A stretch of DNA of 31,642 nucleotides. It comes from Rhodospirillales bacterium (GTDB lineage Bacteria; Pseudomonadota; Alphaproteobacteria; Acetobacterales; Acetobacteraceae). Below the pieces are notes generated by a model, which saw nothing but the letters and a program-made list of their open reading frames with translations, did no database searches and was not told where the DNA came from. The position numbers were made by a program, and so were the translations under genes. Location of the stretch: contig JAGXAV010000001.1 in assembly GCA_018971455.1 (NCBI GenBank), positions 1 to 31,642 on the forward strand, given 5' to 3'. This document shows positions 12,901-19,051 of this stretch, one piece after another (positions within the stretch are counted from its first letter, which is position 1; every line of letters starts with the position of its first letter).

Positions 12901-13232
12901 TCGAGCACCGGGTCATAGGCAAAAGGCCAGGTCTCGGCCTGCGGCTCGAGGAAGAAATCGAACGGGTTGATCGTCGCCATGTCGGCCACAAGATCGACGG
13001 TGACGTCGAAATGCCTGACTTTCTCGGGAAACACCACGCGGGCGAGGAAATTGCCTTGCGGGTCCTGTTGCCAATTGAGGAAATGCGGCTGGGGCGAGAC
13101 CGTCAGCGCGTAGGAGAGGATGGCCGTTCGGGCATGCGGCGCCGGGCGAAGGCGGATGGTCTGCGGCCCGAGTGTGACCGCGCGGTCGTAACGATAGGAG
13201 GTGCGGTGCGTCAGGGCTGCGTGAATGGACAT
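9939..13232 (-). CDS. Giant transglutaminase/DUF2126 family protein
   Basis: This 1097-residue protein, normal for the family, begins MSIHAALTHRTSYRYDRAV with the same N-terminal beta domain as the small transglutaminase downstream. The transglutaminase-like triad is complete: Cys180 in GSCRDSAW, His229 in LHAWAEVY and Asp245 in GLDATSGL. After about residue 300 the large DUF2126 region begins. It contains GGEPTFVSATDIEAAEW, an ATP-grasp/amidoligase-like stretch (VIEVNVHPATGWDQHV, GTGGGNHVVMGGA) and PEWFAPHLEFRFPKIG near the end. Glutamine-synthetase-like or amidoligase chemistry is plausible but unproven. It is co-directional with the ATP-grasp/alpha-E gene (12 bases between the stop and that reading frame). 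ATG 13232 has a GAGGCGG-like site upstream. A second-copy relationship with the small transglutaminase is evident only over the first 300 residues. Confidence 0.83.
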   Translation of the reverse strand: MSIHAALTHRTSYRYDRAVTLGPQTIRLRPAPHARTAILSYALTVSPQPHFLNWQQDPQGNFLARVVFPEKVRHFDVTVDLVADMATINPFDFFLEPQAETWPFAYDPVLEQELAPFRKTTSPGPLLAGLLADIPRTPMRSVDKLVALNLAVQRRIGYIVRLEPGVWSPEQTLGAAKGSCRDSAWVLVQVLRHLGFAARFVSGYLIQLVADVKPLEGPTGPTADFTDLHAWAEVYLPGAGWIGLDATSGLLAGEGHIPLAASPDPGSAAPISGGVEAAGVEFDFEMKIARIAETPRVTKPYTEAQWQAILAAGASVDEALAAGDVRLTLGGEPTFVSATDIEAAEWDTAALGPTKRGLAGKLIRRLAALWAPGAALHHGMGKLYPGEPLPRWALTAHWREDGEAVWNDPALLADPDRTIDTATAEDARAFAEALATRLQIDPGLVRPAYEDVHYYLWKEHRLAANVVVEDSKLRDPLERARMARLFAQGLAAPVGTVLPLRRVAAGAKRVWQSGRWFFRDDTLFLIPGDSPIGLRLPLDSLPWLDPDGVEHSVAADPFAPSRALPAQRALRAAVERVGAPAIQAQGPAPAGAAVLGPVRTALAIEARGGILHIFFPPLDESEDWLALVAAVEATAAAAGRPIILEGYGPPEHPGLLHFSVTPDPGVIEVNVHPATGWDQHVTRTVQLYEEARQVGLAAEKFMLDGRHVGTGGGNHVVMGGAVPADSPFLRRPDLLRSLLGFWHNHPSLSFLFSGLFIGPTSQHPRIDEARDDATLELEIAFSRLAPGHAMPPWMTDRVFRNILADMSGNTHRTEFCIDKMYDPSGPSGRRGLVEFRAFEMPPHAEMSAAQMLLMRAAVAAFWKTPYERRLIRWGTRLHDEFLLPHCCTQDFHDALEELSALGTRLEPEWFAPHLEFRFPKIGMAAVRDMQLELRHALEPWHVLGEEVTPTGLARYVDSSVERVQMRVGGWIEDRFVLACNGVAVPLSRTERAGEYVAGVRFKAWAPPNSLHPTIAAQAPLVFDVYDRWNGRSLGGLTHHVSHPGGLSYATFPVNANEAEARRRSRFFAFGHTPGPMDAPRDAPGLEHPRTLDLRRFA

Positions 13233-13286
13233 GCGCGACCGCCTCGATCGGGTTGGAGGGGTATCAGCGGAGGCACGGCATGGCGA

Positions 13287-14402
13287 TCACGTGGCCCGGA
13301 AACGGCGCGGATCGACCCCGGGCACGACCTCCGCGGCAGCGCCGGGATCGCGTCCGGCAATCAGGTCAGCCACCAGCTTTCCCGCGGCCGGCGAGGTTTG
13401 GATACCATAGCCGCCCTGCCCCACGCTCCAGAAGAAACCCTCCACCCGCGCATCCCAACCGATGGCCAGGCTGCGATCGGGGGTGAAGGTGCGCAAGCCT
13501 GCCCAGCTATGCTCGACGCGCCGCACATCGATGTCGAGCGCCTGCTGCATCCGATCGATGGCAATGGCGACATCGAGCTCGTCGGGCTGCACGTCATGGG
13601 CGTGGATGGCGGTCTCATCGGCCGGAGAGACCATCAGCTTGGTGCGGGCCTCGGGCCGGCAATACCAAGTGTGCCCGACATCATTCATCATCGGCCAGCC
13701 CGCGACCTGCCAGGGCGCGGGGTCGATGATCGTGCCGGTGCGTCGCTTGGGCTCGAGGCCGAGCGGGGCGACGCCAGCCTGCGCCGCCACCGCATCCCCC
13801 CAGGCGCCGGCGGCATTCACCAGGATCGGGGCACTGAAAGTGGCACCGCCGCTGACCTCGATATGCCACTCCCCATGGCGTCGAGCGATGCTGCCGGTTC
13901 GGCTGCGCAGGGCCAGCGTGCCGCCAAGCGCCCGCAACTGGCGCAGGAACCCCTGGTGCAGGGCAGCCACATCCATGTCGAACGCGTCTTCCTCGATGGC
14001 GGCAGCCTCGGCGTAGCCGCTCCGAATGGCGGGCACCCGGCGGGCCAACTCTGCCAATGATAGCTCATGCAGCCCGCTGCCGCCGGTCAGCAGCGCGTTC
14101 AGCTCGGAGACCTGCTCAGGCGGGGCGAGGAACACCACCGGACGCTGGCTCATGATCGGCGCGTCCGTGAAGCCTTCCGGCGGCGCTTCGAAGAAGCTGC
14201 GCGACAGGCCGGTCAGGATGCGTACGTCGGGCGGACCATAGTTGAGGATCCAAAGTGCCGCGGAGCGCCCTGTGCTGTGATAGCCGGCGGCCTCCTCGGC
14301 TTCGATCAGGACGACCCGGTGGTCGGGGGCAAGGTGGGCGGCAGCGGTGGCGCCGGCAATGCCGGCCCCGATCACCGCCACGTCGAATGCATTGGTGCTC
14401 AT
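13287..14402 (-). CDS. FAD-dependent oxidoreductase, DAO family, D-arginine dehydrogenase-like
   Basis: This 371-residue flavoprotein starts with an N-terminal dinucleotide-binding motif (VAVIGAGIAGATAAAHL, about residues 8-24), an acidic end of strand two (VVLIEAEE) and the segment GYHSTGRSAA. That segment is characteristic of the DauA-like branch of D-amino-acid dehydrogenases. The second FAD-contact region reads ILVNAAGAWGD, and the C-terminal one reads VGQGGYGIQTSPAAGKLVADL. The family oxidises amino acids to imino acids and passes electrons to the respiratory chain or oxygen. No signal peptide is present, so it is cytoplasmic. It ends 54 bases before the DUF2126 gene in the same direction, so co-transcription is possible. 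Substrate (D-Arg, another D-amino acid, or a product of the ligase module) cannot be read from sequence. Confidence 0.8.
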   Translation of the reverse strand: MSTNAFDVAVIGAGIAGATAAAHLAPDHRVVLIEAEEAAGYHSTGRSAALWILNYGPPDVRILTGLSRSFFEAPPEGFTDAPIMSQRPVVFLAPPEQVSELNALLTGGSGLHELSLAELARRVPAIRSGYAEAAAIEEDAFDMDVAALHQGFLRQLRALGGTLALRSRTGSIARRHGEWHIEVSGGATFSAPILVNAAGAWGDAVAAQAGVAPLGLEPKRRTGTIIDPAPWQVAGWPMMNDVGHTWYCRPEARTKLMVSPADETAIHAHDVQPDELDVAIAIDRMQQALDIDVRRVEHSWAGLRTFTPDRSLAIGWDARVEGFFWSVGQGGYGIQTSPAAGKLVADLIAGRDPGAAAEVVPGVDPRRFRAT

Positions 14403-14450
14403 CGGGTGAGCATCCCCTGCCGCAGCGCAGCATGCAAGGCTTGTGATGGA

Positions 14451-14984
14451 TCAGAACCGAACCGGGCGCAGAGCCTCCGGAGTGCCGGCCAACCGCCAGC
14501 CCATCGTCGCCGGCAGATGCGTCGTGGCGGACAGACCAGGCGTGGCGGGGTCGGCCATCAGCAGCGCGACGACGGTATCGGCAATCTCCTGGGCGCCGAA
14601 CGGCTTGCGCAGCAAGCGCACCGCCGGACCATCCGGCACCTCTCCGCGCACGTTCCAGTCGGTGAGCCCGGTGATGAACACGATCGGCATGGCCGCATGG
14701 CGCAGCCGGATCCAGCGCGCGAGCTCGATGCCGTTCATCCCGCCGGGCAATGCAATGTCGAGCACGACCAGACCAGGGGTGTCGTTCGCCAGCACAGCGT
14801 GCGCCTGGGGCGCCGTCGCCGCCTCGCTCACCCGGACGCGGTGCCGACGGAGGGCACGGGTGATCACGTCGCGAACGCCGTCGTGATCCTCGACCAGCAG
14901 CACATGCCGAACCGGGGTCGGTGGGGGCGGATCGCCGCCCGTGCGCGCGCCGCTCGGATCCAGGCGCCATGGATTGACGGACAT
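14451..14984 (-). CDS. Stand-alone response regulator receiver protein
   Basis: This 177-residue protein has one CheY-like receiver domain at about residues 26-145 and no DNA-binding output domain. Conserved positions are visible: acidic pocket Glu32/Asp33, phospho-acceptor Asp76 in LVVLDIALPGG, Thr105 in VFITGLTD and Lys127 in LLRKPFG. A 35-residue tail (PATPGLSATTHLPATMG...) has no recognisable domain. Two adjacent ATGs exist (14987, 14984). A GGAGG at 14993-14989 spaces better for the second, so I start there; a TTG-initiated extension to 15056 has no support. No histidine kinase lies nearby. It is 48 bases upstream of the oxidoreductase gene on the same strand and may share its transcript. 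Confidence 0.82.
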   Translation of the reverse strand: MSVNPWRLDPSGARTGGDPPPPTPVRHVLLVEDHDGVRDVITRALRRHRVRVSEAATAPQAHAVLANDTPGLVVLDIALPGGMNGIELARWIRLRHAAMPIVFITGLTDWNVRGEVPDGPAVRLLRKPFGAQEIADTVVALLMADPATPGLSATTHLPATMGWRLAGTPEALRPVRF

Positions 14985-15297
14985 CATGCCTCCACACCGT
15001 CGCCGAACAGGCCCAGGATGAAAGGCCCCGTGGCGCCGGTCGTCGCTTTCACTCAATTAAGCCGCGCATGGCGCGAGATGCGCGTCCTCTCAGAAATGTG
15101 ATGGCGGTGCAGTTCATACGATACAATCCCCCGCCGTTGCGCATACAGCGAAAATCATGATCACGTTACAGAGCACGCGACAACCTGCATATATCGTAAA
15201 TAGAATATTAACATCAGATCAAATCCCATTTTATATCCAGCTATTCACGCCGCGGCCGCGGGATACCTCCAAACTGACGAAAAATGGGGTCCACGCG
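14985..15297. promoter_or_regulatory. Divergent intergenic region with an AT-rich island
   Basis: These 313 bases separate the minus-strand receiver gene from a plus-strand small membrane protein gene. Bases about 15110-15245 are strikingly AT-rich for this genome (runs such as CATATATCGTAAATAGAATA). They probably hold one or two promoters, but I cannot pick out a confident -35/-10 pair. I found no perfect palindrome long enough to name an operator and no credible small RNA. Confidence 0.35.
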
Positions 15298-15510
15298 ATG
15301 CCGCGAACCGCAATGCTGCGAATCGCCGCCGCCCGCGAAAAGCGGAAGCCCCGTTGGTGGCGGGCGCCAGACGAAGCTCCGACAGAAGATGCCCAGGCGT
15401 ACACCGACCGAGGGGAGCAGGCCGACGGACTGAGCGCCGCGCGCGGCATCGCCCTCGGCGTCGTGCTGGCGATGTCGATATGGGCCGCGCTGTTGGCCCT
15501 GCTGCTCTGA
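15298..15510 (+). CDS. Small tail-anchored membrane protein
   Basis: This 70-residue protein has a basic N-terminus (MLRIAAAREKRKPRWWR), an acidic polar middle and one hydrophobic C-terminal segment (ARGIALGVVLAMSIWAALLALLL, about residues 48-70) that would anchor it in the inner membrane with the N-terminus inside. I start at ATG 15298, with GGGG about nine bases upstream. The in-frame ATG at 15157 would add 47 residues encoded in the AT-rich intergenic region, with unlike composition, and is less likely. Function is unknown. It converges on another tiny membrane protein gene 29 bases away. Confidence 0.6.
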   Translation: MPRTAMLRIAAAREKRKPRWWRAPDEAPTEDAQAYTDRGEQADGLSAARGIALGVVLAMSIWAALLALLL

Positions 15511-15539
15511 GGTGCAGGCCAGAAGGCCAGCCCCTCGCT

Positions 15540-15743
15540 TCAATGAAATTGAACGCAGTTCGATCGGCCCGACATGACGCAATCCTGAATCCGTCCGACC
15601 TGATTCAGCACGCCACTGAGCCATACGCCGGCGGCGACCAGCAGAATGACGACGATCCCGGCAATCACGGCCGGGCGTCGCGACTCCTCGCCATCCTCGT
15701 CAGGCTCGGGCCGGCCGGACTGGTCGGGAGGCTCCTCGGGCAT
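15540..15743 (-). CDS. Small single-pass membrane protein with C-terminal Cys-x7-Cys motif
   Basis: This 67-residue protein has an acidic, proline-rich cytoplasmic-type N-terminus (MPEEPPDQSGRPEPDEDGEE), one membrane segment at about residues 24-46 (AVIAGIVVILLVAAGVWL) and a short tail with QDCVMSGRSNC, i.e. Cys55 and Cys63. The two cysteines would face the periplasm and could form a disulfide or bind a metal. The start is well supported: GGAG lies four bases before ATG 15743 on the minus strand. The same frame is open far upstream to 16628, but that part is antisense to the hydrolase gene. The tail looks like a conserved motif of small proteins in related bacteria; this is recollection, not a search. 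Function is unknown. Confidence 0.62.
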   Translation of the reverse strand: MPEEPPDQSGRPEPDEDGEESRRPAVIAGIVVILLVAAGVWLSGVLNQVGRIQDCVMSGRSNCVQFH

Positions 15744-15788
15744 CGGGCTCCAATTGACACGCGGCGGCGGACGCAGGCAGTTGACCGC

Positions 15789-16640
15789 ATGCGCGCCCGT
15801 CTCGCAACCGCCCTGCTTCTGCTCCTGCTCCCTGCCCTGGGCGGGCTCGGCCGCGCATGGGCATCGGACCGCAGCTTCCTCAGCAGCGACGGCGTGCGCC
15901 TGCACTATATCGAGCGCGGTCGCGGGCCGACCATCGTGCTGGTGCCGGGGTGGACCATGCCGGCCTGGATCTGGCAGCGACAGATCGAAGATTTCTCGCA
16001 CACCTACCATGTCGTGGCCTTCGACCCGCGCGGACAGGGGGCCAGCGCCATCGCACCGTCCGGCTACGAGCCGGGGCGGCGCGGACAGGACATCGCCGAA
16101 TTGCTGACCCGGCTCGGCGGGCCGCCGGTGCTGCTGGTTGGCTGGTCGCTCGGCGTGCTCGACGTGCTGGCCTACGTCCACGCGCATGGCGACTCGCGCA
16201 TCGCGGGCCTTGTGCTGGTCGATAATTCCGTGGGCGAGGACCCGCCGCCAGCATTTCATCCGGCCCTTCCCGGCCCGCGAGTGCCGCGCCCCGTTAAAAT
16301 GCGCCGCTTCGTGCGTGGGATGTTCGCCACCCCGCAGCCACAAGCCTGGCTCAATCGCCTGACCGCCGCCACCCTGCGGCTGCCGAAGCGGGATGCGGAT
16401 GCGCTGCTCGCCTACCCAGTGCCGCGCACTTATTGGAAAGATGCGGTCTACGGCACCAGCCGGCCGATTCTCTACATCGTACGGCAGGGCTTCGCCGGGC
16501 AGGCGGAAAACCTGCAGGCACATCGGCCGAATACCGAGACGGTGGTGCTGCACGGCGTCGGCCACGCGCTGTTCGTCGACGAGCCGGCCCGTTTCGACGC
16601 GCTGGTGAGGGCTTTCATCCGCCGGCATGTTTGGCGGTGA
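15789..16640 (+). CDS. Exported alpha/beta hydrolase
   Basis: This 283-residue protein carries a Sec-type signal peptide (MRARLATALLLLLLPALGG, likely cleaved near AWA-SD at about residue 25), followed by a complete alpha/beta hydrolase fold. The oxyanion region is VLVPGWTMPAWIW, the nucleophile elbow is GWSLG with Ser120, and the catalytic His259 sits in HGVGHALFVDEP. The acid residue is probably in the loop after ILYIVRQG but is not certain. It should hydrolyse an ester, amide or similar bond in the periplasm. The start at ATG 15789 has only a weak ribosome-binding site (GCAGG region), and the start is 45 bases from the divergent small-protein gene, so its promoter is squeezed into that gap or overlaps the neighbour. 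The stop shares a base with the next start codon. Confidence 0.83.
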   Translation: MRARLATALLLLLLPALGGLGRAWASDRSFLSSDGVRLHYIERGRGPTIVLVPGWTMPAWIWQRQIEDFSHTYHVVAFDPRGQGASAIAPSGYEPGRRGQDIAELLTRLGGPPVLLVGWSLGVLDVLAYVHAHGDSRIAGLVLVDNSVGEDPPPAFHPALPGPRVPRPVKMRRFVRGMFATPQPQAWLNRLTAATLRLPKRDADALLAYPVPRTYWKDAVYGTSRPILYIVRQGFAGQAENLQAHRPNTETVVLHGVGHALFVDEPARFDALVRAFIRRHVWR

Positions 16641-19051
16641 TGGCGCCGCTCTTTCTGATATCGCTGGCCAGCATCGGCTACGAAATCGCGCTGACCCGCT
16701 ATTTCGCAGTCGCGAAATGGTCGGAGTATGGCTACTGGGTGATTTCGATCGTGCTGGCCGGCTTCGCCCTCTCCGGGGTCGTCATGGCGCTCGGGCGGGA
16801 TCGGTTCGCGCGGCACGGCACTGCCCTTCTGGGCGGGCTGCCGGTGCTGCTGATACTGGCGGCGGCCATCGGCTACCACTTCGTCACCACCAATCCGTTC
16901 AATCCGCTGCAGCTCCAGAATGCGGCAACTTTCGTCCCTCAACTCTATAATATCGCAGCATATTACCTCTGTCTTCTGCCATTCTTCTTCCTCGCCGGCC
17001 TGTATGTCGGGCTGAGCTTCGTACTCAATGATCACCAGCTCGGCCGGGTCTACGGGTTTGATCTGACAGGCGCCGGCGCCGGCGCGCTGCTGGTGTTGGG
17101 GCTGATGGCGCTGGTGCACCCTTTCGCGCTCGTGCCCTGCCTGCTGGTGCCGCTGGCGCTCGCCACGCCCTTCACCTCCGGCTGGACGAGTCGGCGGCGG
17201 CGCGGCGCCATGCTGCTCGCCACCGCCGCCGCCTTGCTGGCCGGCGAGGCGCTTCTGCTGGCCGACAATCAAGCGCAATTCAACGATTTCAAAGCAATAT
17301 ACGCCCCTTTGCATGTGCCGGACAGCCATGTTCTGGCGCGGAATTTCTCCCCGCGCGGGCTCTATATGATGCTCGACGACTTCACCGAGCGGGTGGACAC
17401 CGACGTGTCCAACGATGCGGGCATGCTCGGCCTGCCCGGCCCGCCAACCTCCTTCGGCCTGTACCGCGACGGCAACCGCCTGGCCTCGTTGCCGCGGCCG
17501 GGGCCGATTGACGTCCGCTATGCCAGCGCGACCCTTTCCGCCCTACCCTATGCCCTGCTCGCCCATCCGCACGTGCTGCTCGCCGGCGGCGGCGGGGGCT
17601 TTCGGGTCGCCGCGACGGCGGCCCTCGGCGCCGCCGGCATCGACGTGGTGGAACCGGAGCCGATGCTGCGCCGTGCCTTGCGTCGCGGCTTGGGGCCGTC
17701 ACCGGGTCTTGCGGGAATGGCGGGGCTGCACATCCTGGCCGAAAGCCCGATCGCGGCGGCGCGGACGCGCGGCCCATACGACCTGATCGACATCTCGGGC
17801 GGCTTTCTGGACAGTGCGGAGGCCAACACCAGCGCCTTCGCCGCGGAGGCCGTGGCAGCCTATCTGCGCGCGCTGACGCCAGGCGGCATCGTCTCCATTC
17901 CCGTCTCCATCCGCGAATTTCCCTCCTACGCCATCCGCATGCTGGCCACCGCCCGCCGCGCCATGCGCCTGGCCGGGATCGCCCATCCCGCCGAGCATGT
18001 GCTCGCCTACCGCTCGGCCTGGACGGTGCGGATCCTGCTCTCGAACGCCGCCTTCACCCCGGCCCGGGTGGCGGCCGCACACAGCTTCTGCAACGCGCGA
18101 TCCTTCGATATCAGCTACTTCCCGGGCATTGATGTCGCGGCCTCGCGCAAGGATGTGTTCAACGACCTGCCAGCGGTCTCCTTCTCGCAAGGTGCGGTGG
18201 TCTCCGGCGACGGGCTGCACGACGCCATCGCCGACGAGGCTTTGCAGACCCTGCTCGGCCAGGCCACCAGTTCGGCACGGGCCTTCAACCTGGCGCCGAT
18301 CACCTATGACCGCCCGTCCTTCTATTCCGTGCTGCGCCTGGAGCATCTCGGCACCATTCTGCGGCGCGTGGAAATCCTGCCGCAGGCCGAGATCGGCGCG
18401 CTGGTCAATCTGGCCGTGCTTGCCCAGGCGATCGCCATCGCTCTCCTGGTGCTCGCCGTGCCGCTGGTCGCCGGAAAAGCGTTGCGAACCGGCGGGACAC
18501 CGCGAGCGGTGATCTATTTCTCCGCCCTCGGACTCGGCTTCCTGTTCCTGGAAATCTTCCTCATCGACCGCGCCAGCTTCTACCTCGACGACCGGACCAG
18601 CGGATTCGCCCTGGTCCTGACCGGCATGCTGATCTTCTCTGGTATCGGCAGCATGCTGAGCGCCCGCTTTGTCGCGCGCCCGCGGCGCGGCGTCCGTCTG
18701 GCGGTGGGCCTGATCGTGCTGTGGGGGGTGGTTCTGGCGCTCGGCTTGCAGCCCTTCATGCTGGCGACGCTGGCCTGGCCGTTCCTGGCGCGCGCGGCGC
18801 TGGTGCTGCTGATGGTGGCGCCGTTGTCGCTCGCCCTTGGCCTGCCCTTCCCGCTCGGGCTGGGTGAGGTGGGCAGCGGCCGCTTCCTGCCCTGGGCCTG
18901 GGGACTGAACGGCGCCTTTTCCGTGGTGGCAACGCCGCTGGCCAACCTGATGGTGCTCGAACTTGGCTATGACAGGGTTCTGCTGGCGGCGCTGGTGCTG
19001 TATGTGACCGCCGTGATCACTTTTCCCCGCTCGCGAAGGGCCTCGCTGTGA
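16640..19051 (+). CDS. Polytopic membrane protein with spermidine-synthase/methyltransferase-like domain
   Basis: This 803-residue protein has three parts. The N-terminus (about residues 1-215) has six or so membrane segments (e.g. YWVISIVLAGFALSGVVMAL, LYNIAAYYLCLLPFFFLAGL). A large soluble part (about 215-585) contains a Rossmann-like aminopropyl/methyltransferase core: HVLLAGGGGGFRVAATAAL, then the acidic strand-two end IDVVEPEP near residue 335, and PYDLIDISGG near 380. The C-terminus adds about six more membrane segments. Canonical spermidine synthases have a D-S-x-D motif where this protein reads DISGG, so ordinary polyamine synthesis is doubtful. Its ATG overlaps the hydrolase stop by one base, and its stop overlaps the next GTG by four. 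Orientation of the soluble part, and thus access to cytosolic SAM or decarboxylated SAM, is unknown. Confidence 0.72.
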   Translation: MAPLFLISLASIGYEIALTRYFAVAKWSEYGYWVISIVLAGFALSGVVMALGRDRFARHGTALLGGLPVLLILAAAIGYHFVTTNPFNPLQLQNAATFVPQLYNIAAYYLCLLPFFFLAGLYVGLSFVLNDHQLGRVYGFDLTGAGAGALLVLGLMALVHPFALVPCLLVPLALATPFTSGWTSRRRRGAMLLATAAALLAGEALLLADNQAQFNDFKAIYAPLHVPDSHVLARNFSPRGLYMMLDDFTERVDTDVSNDAGMLGLPGPPTSFGLYRDGNRLASLPRPGPIDVRYASATLSALPYALLAHPHVLLAGGGGGFRVAATAALGAAGIDVVEPEPMLRRALRRGLGPSPGLAGMAGLHILAESPIAAARTRGPYDLIDISGGFLDSAEANTSAFAAEAVAAYLRALTPGGIVSIPVSIREFPSYAIRMLATARRAMRLAGIAHPAEHVLAYRSAWTVRILLSNAAFTPARVAAAHSFCNARSFDISYFPGIDVAASRKDVFNDLPAVSFSQGAVVSGDGLHDAIADEALQTLLGQATSSARAFNLAPITYDRPSFYSVLRLEHLGTILRRVEILPQAEIGALVNLAVLAQAIAIALLVLAVPLVAGKALRTGGTPRAVIYFSALGLGFLFLEIFLIDRASFYLDDRTSGFALVLTGMLIFSGIGSMLSARFVARPRRGVRLAVGLIVLWGVVLALGLQPFMLATLAWPFLARAALVLLMVAPLSLALGLPFPLGLGEVGSGRFLPWAWGLNGAFSVVATPLANLMVLELGYDRVLLAALVLYVTAVITFPRSRRASL

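Noticed and set aside
14985..15056. TTG-initiated N-terminal extension of the response regulator
   Set aside because: No ribosome-binding site and an unlike, His/Arg/Pro-rich sequence; GGAGG lies directly before the 14987/14984 ATGs.
15744..16628. Long minus-strand extension of the 67-residue membrane protein
   Set aside because: Antisense to the exported hydrolase; a well-placed GGAG and ATG at 15743 mark the real start.
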